Part shown: positions 44,458-55,290 of the stretch, in pieces
Layout of the letters: every line of letters starts with the position of its first letter
Position numbering within the stretch: position 1 is the first letter of the stretch
Origin: Charina bottae
Lineage: Eukaryota; Chordata; Lepidosauria; Squamata; Charinaidae
NCBI GenBank assembly: GCA_023362775.1
Contig: JALMGJ010000002.1
Location: forward strand, 70,409,414-70,473,413
Length of the DNA stretch: 64,000 bases
Reading direction: 5' to 3'
Position numbers and translations under genes: made by a program
The notes under the pieces: model-generated
What the model was told of the DNA's origin: nothing
The model's database searches: none
What the model saw: the letters and a program-made list of their open reading frames with translations, nothing else

Positions 44458-44712
44458 CAAATTAGACAATGTATTGTCGAAGGCTTTCACGGCCGGAGTT
44501 CGATGGCTGTTGTGGGTCTTCCAGGCTGTGTGGCTGTGTTCTGGAAGTTGTGGTTCCTAACGACTCTACCTGGGCACAGAGATTTCGCTTCTGTCTGTGC
44601 TCCTGCCCTCTGAAGATGCCGGCCACAGATGCTGGCGAAACGTTAGGAACCACAACTTCCAGAACACGGCCACACAGCCCGGAAGACCCACAACAGCCAT
44701 CAAATTAGACAA
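44458..44712. mobile_element. Penelope-like element, terminal repeat only (231 bp)
   Basis: Element at 44470-44700. Its outer part is an inverted repeat: ATGGCTGTTGTGGGTCTTCC at 44503 and the complement ending at 44700, each arm about 90 bp, with CGTTTCGCC-type sequence at the hinge (complement of GGCGAAACG near 44634). Reptile Penelope-like elements carry this GTCGAAGGCTTTCACGGCCG sequence in their terminal repeats. A 33-bp extension (44470-44502) lies outside the inverted repeat on the left. Exact 12-bp duplication CAAATTAGACAA at 44458-44469 and 44701-44712. No coding part left. Confidence 0.87.
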
Positions 44713-44848
44713 GTTTACCCATCCCTGCTCTAATGCATCAGGGTTAGAATCAGGATGATCCTATTCTAAGCATCTGCTCTGACGTTTATTTATGCAGTGA
44801 TCATCAGACTGAGGTTGAACAAAAGGCAAGTTATCTACTGGACTAGTT
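44713..44848. other. Intergenic DNA, nothing recognised
   Basis: Short unique-looking spacer. Confidence 0.5.
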
Positions 44849-45580
44849 AATCATAGAATCATAGAGTTGGAAGGGACCTAAGAGGTCATCAAGTCCAACC
44901 CCTTGCACACTATTCCATCCCCAATAGATGACTATCCAGCCTCTGTTTGAAAACCTCCAGTGAAGGGGAAGAAACCACTCTATGCAGTAATCTTTCCCAC
45001 TGACTGATAGCTCTTATTGCCTTCTTAATGTCTAATCTATGTCTATATCCTTGCAGTTTCAACCCATTAGTTCTAGTCTTACCCTCTAGAGCATAGCTTT
45101 CCAAACTGTGTGTCGCGACACAGTATTGTGTCGTGACACAGTACTGTGTTGCCTGCGGTGTGCAGGTGTGTCGCGCGAAAACCCGGAAGTGCTGATGGCG
45201 TGCCGCCGCCATGCATGGCAGTGCGTGGCGGTGCGCCATCAGCGCTTCTGGGTTTTCACGCAATGCACCTGCACACTGCCGCCACGCGTGCCGCCACGCG
45301 TGCCGCCGCTGCCACCGTTGCTGTGTGTCACCAACAGGAAAAGTTTGGAAAGCTCTGCTCTAGAGCAAGTGAGAGTTAGTCTGAACCCTCTACAATGTGG
45401 CTTCCCTTCAGATATTTGAAGACAGCTATCATGTCTCCTCTCAACCTTCTTTTCTGCAAGCTAAACATACCCAGGTCTTGTAACTGTTCCTCATAGGACT
45501 TGGTTTCCAGCCCTTTCACCGTTTTGTTAGCTTTTCTCAGGACTTGTTCCAGTTTATCAATGTCTTTTTTTAAACTGGGG
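44849..45580 (-). mobile_element. CR1 LINE 3' end (minus orientation), split by a hAT element
   Basis: The + strand begins TCATAGAATCATAGAGTTGG, then AAGGGACCTAAGAGGTCATC and AAGTCCAACCCCTTGC, the reverse complement of the conserved CR1 3' end, including its short tandem ATTCTATGA tail. Further right are AACCTCCAGTGAAGGGGAAG and, past the hAT insertion, GGCTTCCCTTCAGATATTTG and TGTCTCCTCTCAACCTTC, also CR1. The hAT element at 45092-45357 splits it. It is 5' truncated and non-coding. Confidence 0.9.
45084..45365. mobile_element. Non-autonomous hAT element inside CR1
   Basis: Element at 45092-45357 with A-type left end (CATAGCTTTCCAAACTGTGT) and B-type right end (CACCAACAGGAAAAGTTTGG, AAAGCTCTG). 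Exact 8-bp duplication CTCTAGAG at 45084-45091 and 45358-45365. The interior has a near-palindrome around GGAAGTGCTGATGGCG / CGCCATCAGCGCTTC and short CGTGCCGCCA repeats. Confidence 0.93.
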
Positions 45581-45801
45581 TTTAAAGTAAAATAAGAAAG
45601 GTCTTTGACACAAGAAATGTTCCCTTAGATAAGGCATCTCTGCTGTGTTGTATCACACTGTATGTACATTTATGTTCAATGATCATAAAAATAAAACACT
45701 TCTTACAGTAAGCTATACAATGTAGTTGGTTTGGCTTAGGCTTGGTATGTTGTGTAAACTCAGCCATTGTACTTAGTTATCCATGATTTATGACTTAGTA
45801 T
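45581..45801. other. Intergenic DNA, nothing recognised
   Basis: No gene, RNA or clear repeat found. Confidence 0.5.
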
Positions 45802-45955
45802 GGCATGCATTCCGCGCATGTCATGCGGCCACATGACCGTGGAAGTGTCTTCGGACAACGCTGGCTCTTCGGCTAACAAACAGAGATGAGAACCGCTCCT
45901 AGAGTCGGACACGACTGCACAAATGTGCGGGGGGAACCTTCCCCTTTACCTTTAT
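45802..45955 (+). repeat. tRNA-derived SINE, 3' half only
   Basis: Sense orientation, beginning within GCGCATGTCATGCGGCCACA and ending TAGAGTCGGACACGACTGC, then CCCTTTACCTTTA. The tRNA head and first half are missing (5' truncation). Confidence 0.85.
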
Positions 45956-46570
45956 GACATGTGAAGAATCCATCATGACTATGTTTAAGCAAACTATGGC
46001 TTTACCATGATGTCTGAACTCAAACTCAGCAAAAGAAAAAAAATTCAGGCAAAAGAGCCATGTTTGGGATGACAGCAAATTTTGCTCCCAGCATTCATCT
46101 GAAAACCAGAACAGAAGAGAACATATGAGGGTAGCGTTTGCTCAGTACAATTGGAATGGGAAACATCTTCTAATGTTACTGAAGAGGTACAGAGAAGAAA
46201 CTGTCCACAAAGGTTCTCAGTCCCTGAAGTTCTAATATTTGGAAAATGCAAGGTGCAATTGTGAGATAAAACTCCCTTTTCCTTCTTGATGCTTTTCTCC
46301 TGCTACGTCTATGACAAATTTGACATTAACTGCATCCTACATTATTGGCAATTGCTAGCATTTAGATCTCAGAAGCATCGGTCTAAAGGAAAATGAAGCT
46401 GGCATAGAAGGGACCAGCAGTTCCCAGATTAGCAAGAACCATTAGTTCAACAAATGCTAGCTCTCTTCTATGACCTTGAACAGCTGAATATCCATTAAGG
46501 TAGAAGGACAGGAGAAAAAAGGGCTAGAATTTAAACCCTGGAGCACTAACATACATATAGGCTTTGATTC
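45956..46570. other. Intergenic DNA, nothing recognised
   Basis: No gene, RNA or clear repeat found. Confidence 0.5.
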
Positions 46571-46909
46571 TTTATCTTGCAAGGGCACGATGGCTCAGTG
46601 GTTAAGACGTCAGGCTTGTCGATCGGAAGGTCGGTGGATCAAGACCCGAGCGCCACGTGATGGAGTGAGCTCCCGCACTCGCCCCAGCTCTTGCCAACCT
46701 AGCAATTCGAAAGCATGCAAATGCAAGAAGATAAATAGGTACCACTTTGGTGGGATGGTAACAGCGTTCTGTGCACGTCATGCCGGCCACATGACCACGG
46801 AAGCGTCTTTGGACAGCGCTGGCTCTTAGACTAAGAAACGGAGATGAGCACCGCCCCCTAGAGTTGGACAAGACTTTGCAGGGGAAAACCTTTTACTGTT
46901 TATCTTGCA
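46571..46909 (+). repeat. tRNA-derived SINE, full length, sense
   Basis: Element at 46582-46898. Head GGGCACGATGGCTCAGTGG (tRNA-like, with an A-box) and a weak B-box at GTGGATCAAGACC (a functional tRNA would have GGTTCGAATCC). The body CCACATGACCACGGAAGCG and a BovB-like TAGAGTTGGACAAGACT 3' end follow. Exact 11-bp duplication TTTATCTTGCA at 46571-46581 and 46899-46909. Confidence 0.92.
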
Positions 46910-47225
46910 GTAGACAGTCTTCTGTTAGAAGACTTTCTAACAGAAAGACCTTCTGTTGGCTTCTTTCTTGTCTGCAATAATATATCTACACCAACTGAGC
47001 CATGTCCAAGAGTCTACTGCCAAGTAAGTCAATTCTAGAAGAAGGGGTTGAGACTTTGGAGAGCACAGATTTACAGTTGTGCAGTTATTGCTATTGGCTA
47101 AACAGATTCGTTTCACTTCCTTGCATCTGAAGGAGAGGTTTCGACTGTCATTAGAACAGTGTTGAGTGGGCTTTAATTTGGAATTGGAAGATTTTAGGGA
47201 TGGGAAGGTTGGTTGTCTGGAAGTC
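46910..47225. other. Intergenic DNA, nothing recognised
   Basis: A short direct repeat (AGAAGACTTTCTAACAGAAA and relatives, 46919-46955); nothing else. Confidence 0.5.
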
Positions 47226-47759
47226 CCTATGAACAGGCCGGCAACTAGGGTCTGTGTCACCCGGGGCAAATATGGATTCCGCGCCCCCCCATGGATTCCA
47301 AGCCCCACCACAGGGTCAAGTCCCCCCCGCACTCCCAACACAGACCCCCCTCCACAAAGCAGTGCGGGGCTCCCCTGGGACAAGCGCCCCACTCCTGGCT
47401 GTGATCTCTCGTGCGCCTCCGGCTCCAGGGGAAGGACCTGCTGCACTCCCATCTGCCCATCCGGGGCGGGCGGAGTGAGCTGTCCGCCGCCGCGCTCCCA
47501 AGAGGGACAGTCCGGAGTGGCACTGGGGGGGCACGGCCCTGCGGCCACCCCAGAGCCCGCGGCCAGCCCCGGGCAGCGGACGAGCCCAGCCATGCAACGC
47601 CCTGGTGGGCTTATTCGCAGGCAGCGGTGGCGGTGACAGGAGCGCAGGCCTTCCTCAGGGCTGGCCGTCGAAAGGAATTTTGGCGCCCCCTCCCCCCAGC
47701 GTGGCGCCCAGGGCACATGCCCCACTTGCCTCCCCCCTAGTTGCAGCCCTGCCTATGAA
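47226..47759. mobile_element. hAT MITE, CAGGG family, long GC-rich version
   Basis: Element at 47234-47751 (518 bp, against about 165 bp for its siblings at 8311 and 42686). Ends CAGGCCGGCAACTAGGG and AGTTGCAGCCCTG; exact 8-bp duplication CCTATGAA at 47226-47233 and 47752-47759. The extra about 350 bp is very GC- and CpG-rich (47300-47660) and open in several frames on both strands, but no protein is recognised. The short siblings are probably internal deletion products of this kind of copy. Confidence 0.92.
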
Positions 47760-48885
47760 AAAGAGAGAAGGATCAAAGAAGGCAAACAAAGGTTTCCATA
47801 GCCTTCCCAAATATCAGATATTCCAGCTTGGTTGTCTTCAAATTCCATAATCTTCAGTCAGATGATCAGGGACAAGAAATTACAGCATAAGATATATGCC
47901 AGTCTTCAGATTATCTGCCCTTAATATAAATTAAAGAACAAATAACTGCAAGCAGGATAGGCAAACAAGTCTAACCAAATGCTAAAAGAAAAGGGCTAAG
48001 GACCAAGTATAATTCTATTCATGTCCTCAAAGAAGTAAAGTCCACTGATCTAATTTGGACATGTTACAGCCATGGCCTCACATCTGTGGGAATTTTTCCC
48101 CCCAACTCCAGATACAATGTTTAGGAGAGATGAAGGAAAGCTTTTTCACTACTTAAAAACTATTACAATATACCATCCTGATTTCCAGACAGCCATTGCC
48201 TCCTGAAAGAGTTCGTATCAGTGGAAAAGGAGATTGAAGCCCCATCCTCAGGCTCACAAGACCCACAAAGAACAGGAAATGGAGGGGGAAATAGAGGGGA
48301 GGAGATCAGTTCTGGCTGGGCTGAGCTTCCTATCCCACAGCACTCTAGCTTGAAAAGCAATTGGTGGCTCTCATTTTTTGGGCTGATGGGCAGGCCTGGG
48401 ACTGTCCTAGGCAATCAAATACACAGCCCTTCTGTTCTCTAGGTCAACTGTCAGGAGACACAGAGTATTCTCTGTGATGGGGAGAAGCAAAGTAAGCTTC
48501 TTGCAGCTACACCTTCTCTGGCCAGACTGACCTCCTCTTTGCCATGATGATATTTGTTACTGCTGTTGTTTTAGTTCCACTTCATGCAATATTGCCTTTA
48601 TGGCTGTAGTCCACAAGTGAGATGCATCAATTTGCTCAAAGTACTGTAGTGATAAATTAGGAGAATGAAAGACAGAAAGAGACTAACTTCTTTGGACTTT
48701 TCAACAGAAGGAAAAATAGAAGCATCTAATTCATAATATATATGAATTCTGTGGTTTTTGTAAGTAGATAGCATGATTTATTGAGACATTAAGTAATAAC
48801 TAATAACTTTGCCAAGGGTAGTGAGGCTGGGGTCAGGGGATGAGGAAAGCTATGAGTTAATAAAACAGATCTTACAGAACAGAAA
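47760..48885. other. Intergenic DNA, nothing recognised
   Basis: No gene, RNA or clear repeat found. Confidence 0.5.
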
Positions 48886-49200
48886 CCTAAAATTTCTGAT
48901 TCTCCCTTCAGAGATCAGGATGTCCCTGACCCTGTTGGTCTTTCATAAGGCTGTGAAGACCTGGTTATGTGCCCGGCCCTGGGGCCCTGAGTGTGTTAAG
49001 GGCCCCATTTCTTGGCTGTATTAACATCCATGCATTGTTTGCTTGGCGACCATATTTATTTTGTACTTTTAATTGTTTAACTGTTTTATGGTTTTTATGA
49101 TTGTAAGCCGCCCAGAGTCACTTGTTGAGATGGGTGGCTATAGAAAATAAATAAACAAACAAACAAACAAGCAAACAAATAAACAAATAAATAAATAAAT
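48886..49200 (+). mobile_element. L2-clade LINE 3' end with (AAAC/AAAT)n tail
   Basis: The + frame ends ILPSEIRMSLTLLVFHKAVK then TWLCARPW, the L2 C-terminal helix (LP.EIR....L..FKKALKTWLF). It is followed by a 3' UTR and the GTAAGCCGCCCAGAGTCAC...GGGTGGC tail with an (AAATAAAC)n run. Confidence 0.85.
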
Positions 49201-50051
49201 ATCTTTCAACTCAGTATGCAGTTGAGAAGGGTTTGCTTAATTCTACTGTACATGAAAAAGAAGACAGTGACCTCCAAAAATTGGAATACAGCTGGAAGAT
49301 TAGAAATCGAAGAACTCAAATATTCCGTTAACACGTGATATGGAAGACCAGGCCACAGACTTCTTGTTCCCAGAGCAGCAGAACTATTACTTGCTGAGCT
49401 GAAACTAATCAGTGCTGGACATTCTTCTGTTTACTGTATTTCTTCAGTAATGTGTAGCTCTGCCACAAATCTCCATCTCTTGGAGTCGATATTCCTGCAA
49501 GACATTTTTTACAATAATGATGTAAGCACGATTGTGATTCAGGCCCGTGTTCTAAATAAACCCAGGCATGCATTTATAAATCTTGAAAGGCAATGGAGGT
49601 TGCTGGCAGACAAATGGACGGTTGGAATTGGTTCTAACTATATCAGATTTCTTGTCTCTCATCCATTCTAGTTTTCGTATCATGGGAAAGGTCTCTCTGT
49701 CAGAGTTTTCTGTCTCATCCGCATATTAGGCTCACTTCTCGTGTTAAGGATTAACGGCGTAGGTTATGTATACGTCACAACCAAAGCAGCTAGTTATGCA
49801 GGCAAACGCATCAGACTGCTGTTCCACATCATTTTTATAGAGCACATATATGGCAAAATATAAATATAGCATCTTCAGAGATGCTCTATGATCTCCATCT
49901 CCAAGGTAGGGCAACTCCCTTATTAGGCACAAAAGTGTGTGTAGGCTTTTGAGTTCTCTAGGCAAGTTACAGTATTACAAAAAGCACAGGGAATGAGGAA
50001 GAAGCAAGGAAGTCCCAGACTTAGCTCAGAAGCTTCATCCATGAGTTCTGT
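49201..50051. other. Intergenic DNA, nothing recognised
   Basis: No gene, RNA or clear repeat found. Confidence 0.5.
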
Positions 50052-50347
50052 AAAAAAAAGGTAAAGGTTTCCCCCACACATTTGTGCAGTCGTGTCCAAC
50101 TCTAGGGGCCAGTGCTCATCTCCGTTTGTTAGCCGAAGAGCCAGCGTTGTCCAAAGACGCTTCCACGGTCATGTGGCCGGCATGACGCGCGTGGAATGCT
50201 GTTACCTTCCCACCGAAGTGGTACCTATTCATCTACTTGCATTTGCATGCTTTCGAATTGCTAGGTTGGCAAGAGCTGGGGCGAGTGCGGGAGCTCACTC
50301 CGTCACGCGGGGCTAGGGATTCGAACCTCCGAACTTGCGATCTTCTG
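50052..50347 (-). repeat. tRNA-derived SINE, head truncated (minus orientation)
   Basis: AAAAGGTAAAGG tail, then CAGTCGTGTCCAACTCTAG at the left; the text reaches GATTCGAACCTCCGAACTT and stops at about 50347, so the first about 50 bp of the tRNA head are missing. Confidence 0.9.
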
Positions 50348-50689
50348 TCTTACTGTAGTTCAAGTCAAACTCAAAACGGAGATTGTAGATGAAATGCATT
50401 AGTCAGGGACAGGTGTTGTCAGTGTCAGAAGACACCCAGTATTCAGATGCACACCAGCCTGCCATTTGCAAGGGGCAAAGCACACAGACCCTCGGGTTGT
50501 AATATGCGAAGTGATACTGAATGCAGGTTAGAAATATGTGTATGCATGCATACCCATCAGGCCATTCTCTTTGGGGGTAGCAACATTATGCAAAGTGCAA
50601 TAAGGGAGTATAAAGTAGTAAGCAAAAGAATGTAAAGGTAGGAGATAAAAGAAAATCTAACTAAATCTAGTTCACAGCATTTTCTTAAT
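50348..50689. other. Intergenic DNA, nothing recognised
   Basis: No gene, RNA or clear repeat found. Confidence 0.5.
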
Positions 50690-51600
50690 ATGACCAAGTT
50701 GCCCATGGGTTCATTTTTCAGACCTGTCACTCAGTTTGTATTCCATCCATATTCATGAATTCATTCTGGACCCTATCTCTTTTTGTTATATGAGACATAG
50801 TTCTTAAGTATCCCATTTCACTGCATTCAACTTACTTTTATGTTACTCCTCACATATCCAACGCTCATTTCTATATAACAAAGTAGGCTAAGCACACTCA
50901 TATGTCCAGCCATTTTAGCTTCTTTCAACATTCATTCCTCACAATAGATCAGATACTACCCACAGTCTTTCTACAGTATTTTCAGGTCTTACAATTTCTC
51001 CATTTTCTTTTTCTTTTTCTAAATAATTTTTATTGAAAGTTTTAACAGCAATAATAATAACTAATGCAAACTAAAATAGAACAGAGAAAACAAAAAGGAA
51101 AGGGAGAAATAAAAGAAAACGCTAAAAGTGCAATAAGAAAAAAAAGAGAAGAATGTTGAAAAAAAGAGAAAGATATAAAGATATAAAGAAGTGGCTTCTG
51201 ATACTCTTCACAGCAGTTATAAGTACAATTATATTTTAACTTCTCTCACTAAAGTTATATCATGACTCTCTTCTTTCTATAATCTATCCTATCTAATCAT
51301 CAAAACCATAAATCACAAGTTCATTTTTTTCATTTTTCTGCAAAAAGTCCATAAGGGGTACAATTTCTCCATTTTCTCATGTTTAATAAACATTCTATCA
51401 AGGCACACAAATTTCTCCACTTGCTCTCCTTTTTTGCCATTTATGTATAACTTGCCATAGTTCACTCCATTTTCCCCGTCAAACACAACTACCTTAGTCT
51501 TTAATTCATTAACTTTCAAATCCATATACTGTACATCATTGCATTATACAGTTGATCATTCAATTCACCACAAATTGTTTGGGTGCTCAGCCAACAACAC
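50690..51600 (-). mobile_element. APE-type LINE, post-RT region, split by an L1 insertion
   Basis: The minus-strand frame 51525-51380 reads MDLKVNELKTKVVVFDGENG, then YINGKKGEQVEKFVCLDRMF. This matches the LKVNE.KSKVMVF / LEQVDEFVYLGS.F phrases after the RT in a family of APE-type LINEs (RTE-like or related). The + strand text at 50700-50970 (ACTCCTCACATATCCAACGC, ATTTCTATATAACAAAG) is the complement of the region encoding 'YGSESWV'-like sequence, too decayed to read. An L1 3' end splits it at 51009-51358. It may be the same copy as the endonuclease remnant at 57190-58400. Confidence 0.65.
50990..51377 (-). mobile_element. L1 LINE 3' end insertion with 19-bp target duplication
   Basis: Element at 51009-51358, minus orientation, with the identical 19-bp TACAATTTCTCCATTTTCT on both sides (50990-51008, 51359-51377). 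From its 5' break at 51358 one frame reads PLMDFLQKNEKNELVIYGF and stops two residues later, the typical C-terminus of L1 ORF2. A short 3' UTR with AATAAAAA (near 51030) and an A-rich tail (GAAAAAGAAAAAG) follow. It is a severely 5'-truncated copy made by target-primed reverse transcription. Confidence 0.9.
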
Positions 51601-51619
51601 AGCATCCTGACTCAAGACA

Positions 51620-51702
51620 CCTCCCTCCCTCCCTCCCTCCCTCCCTCCCTCCCTCCCTCCCTCCTTCCTTCCTTCCTTCCTTCCTTCCTTCCTTCCTTCC
51701 TT
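51620..51702. repeat. (CCCT)n then (CCTT)n compound microsatellite
   Basis: About eleven CCCT units followed by about nine CCTT units without interruption, on a pure pyrimidine strand. Confidence 0.97.
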
Positions 51703-52403
51703 GACTTGAATACTATCTCAATCATGGAGGCAACTTTAGACAGCTTATATATTAGGTGTAACATAATCAGGTAATAAGAATAAACAATTATATTCATAAT
51801 ACATTAACCAAACCAAACCAATGTATAGACTGTCTGGGAGCTGGGGATGAAACCCTTCTACCTTAGATGATGGTAAAAATGGTAAAACAGTAAATCTCTG
51901 GACTTATTTAAAAAGCAAAACATATCCCAGGGAAAAATAGCTACTTAAGAACATGAACATCATGATTAAAATACACACACAGACATTTCTATCAGGTTTT
52001 CAACTGGCAAATGTCTCTACATTTAGCAAAGATCTTAACTGCTGTATTATTTCAGCAGTGATACTTAAGGGAGGTATTTTTATTTGTAAGCTACTTGCTC
52101 TGCCTGCATATATGTGCATGTGGATGCTTTAATTTTTTCTGATTTCACTTTAACTTTGTGTGTGCGCACAATGTACAAAACACAGATGCACAAAAATATG
52201 TAAGTCCAGGAAGACCTGCCCAATAAGGGAAAAGAAAAAAAGCACCAGTTGCTTTTCTGGAAGAGAAAGGCGCGAGGGCACAGAAGCAGGGAAATTGTGC
52301 AATGGGGGGGGGGGTCTATTTCCCAGAATGAGGGCAGATCCTCACTTTCTGCTGGGCCCATGGCCAGCGTGGGCCATTCACTGCTTCCTGAGTGTAGGAA
52401 TGG
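51703..52403. other. Intergenic DNA, nothing recognised
   Basis: G run at 52303-52312; nothing else. Confidence 0.5.
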
Positions 52404-53689
52404 AGATTATTCCCCAATCGAAGAGAATATTTGTAGCTCAGGGTTGAACTGTGGAGTCCTTGGTGCTCTCTGAGCCTTGTTGTTTACTTGCAGACATTTC
52501 ATTGCCAGGCTAGGCAACATCTTCAGTGCGAAAAGGGAGTGGAACATGCTCTCTGTTTATATACCCTGGCTTGTCCTGCCTGTGTTGGTGGGGGTGTTGT
52601 ACTCTCCTCAGTGGTACCTTGATTGGGTTGTTGTGTGCTGCTTGGTTGATTGACTGAGTTAATAGTTCCATGATTAGGGTCTATTGTGTTGTTTGATTGC
52701 TCCTCTGCTGCTAATCTTGCTCTTAATCTTTGCATATCTTGTTGTTGATTGCTGGCCAAGAGGTGTTCTGGTCTTCTGGCTTTTCTATTGTCTCTTATGA
52801 ATGGTATGTAAATGTTGTTTACCTCGATGTGTCTGTTGATGGCTGCTTTGTCTGAGTGCCAAGCTTCCAGGAATTCTCTAGCATTTTTGGATTTGGCTTG
52901 GTTTAATATGCTCACAGTTTCCCAGTTGAAAGTATGGTTAAATCTGTCCATGTGTTGTGAGATTAAGGAGTTTTCATCATGTCTTCTGACTGCTAGTTGG
53001 TGTTCATGGATGCGTTCTGCTAGTCTTCTGCCAGTCTGTCCTACATAGTGGCTGTTACAGTCCTTACACTGTATGTTGTAGATAACTCCTGTTTTTTCTT
53101 CTTGGGCTACTGGGTCTTTTGGTTTACTTACGATGTTCTGAAGGGTTTTGGTTGGTTTGTGTGCTACAGTGATGCCGTGTGGTTGTAACAGTCTATTAGT
53201 AGTTTCTGAGATGTTTCTGATGTATGGCAGTGTAATCCTTTTCATAGCTTCTGTTGGTTTTGCTGTGTTGGGTTGAGTGGTCAGGCACTTTTTGATAAAG
53301 TTTCGTGGATATCCATTTTGCTGGATAGAATAATAGAAAATAGAAAAGCCAGAAGACCAGAACACCTCTTGGCCAGCAATCAACAACAAGATATGCAAAG
53401 ATTAAGAGCAAGATTAGCAGCAGAGGAGCAATCAAACAACACAATAGACCCTAATCATGGAACTATTAACTCAGTCAATCAACCAAGCAGCAAACAACAG
53501 CCCAATCAAGGAACTACCAAGGAGAGAACAACACCTCCACCAACACAGGCAGGACAAGCCAGGGTATATAAATAGAGAGCAAGTCCCACTCCCTTTTCGC
53601 ACTGAAGATGTTGCCTAGTCTGGCAATGAAACGTCTGCAAGAAAACAACAAGGCTCAGAGAGCACCATGGACTCCACAGATTATTCCCC
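52404..53689 (-). mobile_element. Penelope-like element, 5' truncated, with inverted terminal copy
   Basis: Element at about 52416-53677. 52449-52800 is the reverse complement of 53330-53679, so the element ends in about 350-bp inverted repeats. A 34-bp extension (52416-52449) sits outside the inverted repeat on the left. An identical 12-bp AGATTATTCCCC flanks the whole (52404-52415 and 53678-53689). The centre encodes the GIY-YIG endonuclease. Inverted pseudo-LTR plus 34-bp extension is the classic Penelope insertion structure. Confidence 0.92.
52523..53398 (-). pseudogene. Penelope-like polyprotein C-terminus (GIY-YIG endonuclease)
   Basis: A 291-codon open frame. The first about 40 residues come from the inverted copy and are not genuine. 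The true part starts near residue 40: KKCLTTQPNTAKPTEAM, KRITLPYIRNISETTNRLL, the linker after the reverse transcriptase. A GIY-YIG nuclease follows at about residues 108-190: GVIYNIQCKDCNSHYVGQTG, RRLAERIHEHQLAVRR, then NHTFNWETVSILNQA and AREFLEAWH. The GIY/YVG core, the Arg of GRRLAERI.EH and the Glu of REFLEAW are all present. The tail is Gln/Thr-rich. The reverse transcriptase is lost by 5' truncation, so it cannot move by itself. Confidence 0.9.
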
Positions 53690-55195
53690 TCCCACTCCCA
53701 GCCCATTGCAAATGCACCCCTTGCCCATGTTTTCCAGATTCAATTCAAAATGGCTGTTTTCTGACTAAGCCATTGTAAGCCCTTTAGAGTGGATGGTCTC
53801 TTCGTTCCATGCTAGCAACAGGCCAGCTCTGATTGGCTGCACTGCTTGGCACACCCACTCCACTCTAGTGGCTGGTCATTGCTGTTAGAGATATCGGGTT
53901 TCAACCAAGCACATCTCACACAAGCTTGAAGGAGGAGGCAGCCTCTGCTGTAACCTAATCTTACTTGCTTTGTGTGGAAGGGGCTGAACCCCGATTTCCT
54001 GTTCCTGTTCCCTTCGTCTCTCCTCTTCCCTGCTCAAATCTGCACCAAGAAAGATGGTCAGCTATGGCTGTCCACGTTGCTCACACTTCCATTCAGGTGG
54101 GCCACATTAAGAAGCATGTGTGTCACGTCAGAACCTATTGCTCGCACGCATGGACCATTTCTACTAAGAAACTGTGAGTTACAATAAAACTGTAAGCTCT
54201 TTTTTATGTTACTTTACATTAATGTGTGAAGTGGGTTTATTTTGTGTTTTTTGAACTGATTAAGCCTTGTGCAAGTTTATGGGAACGCTTCTGCTCTGCT
54301 ATATACCAATTAGAAGCTGCGTGGAGTTCTGGTATTACCATTCCAGAATTCCTACAATTGCCCTGGGCAGCCATTTTATCCCGGGCTGCTGGGCTTCATC
54401 CCATTCTCTATTAAATCAGGCCTGTTAACCATCCTCATCTCCACGTGGGCTCCCTTTCAGTTTTTGTCCAGGCTGAGTGAAGAATGCTCTCCTTGATTTC
54501 TCACCCCCTACTCATAGTATTGCAAAGCTTTCCTTCTTTTTCCTTTATGTTTTAAACTTCTTTCAAATGCAGTTAGGAATGTTGTTGCTTTGATTCAATG
54601 AAGTTGCTGAATGATCAGTTCTTCCTTGCTAGAAAATTTCCATGGACCTACAGAGAAACTAGGAAGAAGGAATAAATTGTTCCCTTCTTGCTTGGATTAT
54701 TGTAGCAGTGGAGCTGTGATGGTACCATAAAGGGGGGGGGGGAAAGAAAAAGAAAGGGTCTGCTTTAGTGAAAAAGAGATCATGCAAGAAGGAGGTGTAA
54801 AGGCATCCATGTGGGCAAACATCTGGGAAAGCAAAGGAAAGGCCCAGGGACCAGTGAGGAGGGAACAATCTCTAACAGGAAATGGCAGGCCTTGTAGACC
54901 GGACCACATAGGAGCCAGCAGAGAGTCTTGCTTTCCCTGCATGGATGGGAAGGGCAAGAAGGAGGGGAATGACCAATCAGGTCTCACAGTGGCCTTAGTC
55001 CAGATGGAGCACTAGCCTGACTCCCTTGCCAACCCACTGCAATCTGGACTGAATTTTTGAAGTTGGCTTAAGAAACAGCCAGGAGGAGCATGAGAAAGAA
55101 ACAACTTAGGCTGTAGTATGGAATTGCCCTTAATAATTTGCAAGATGTTTCCAAAATGTCTCAGTCTAGACAGGATTTCCAACCTGGCATAAGCA
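53690..55195. other. Intergenic DNA, nothing recognised
   Basis: A G run at 54733-54742. No exon, RNA or clear repeat found. Confidence 0.5.
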
Positions 55196-55290
55196 TTTAA
55201 TTTAATTTAATTTAATTTAATTAAATTTATATAACCGCCCATCTCCCCCAACGGGGAACTCTGGGCGGTTTACAATAAAATAAGCATAGG
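55196..55290 (-). repeat. LINE 3' tail, minus orientation
   Basis: A (TTTAA)n run, then TATATAACCGCCCATCTCCC and AACTCTGGGCGGTTTACAAT. Near-identical to 25853-25912. Confidence 0.75.

Noticed and set aside
46582..46660. Possible tRNA gene
   Set aside because: The tRNA-like head belongs to a full-length SINE with a target duplication, and the B-box region is degenerate; it cannot fold as a complete tRNA.
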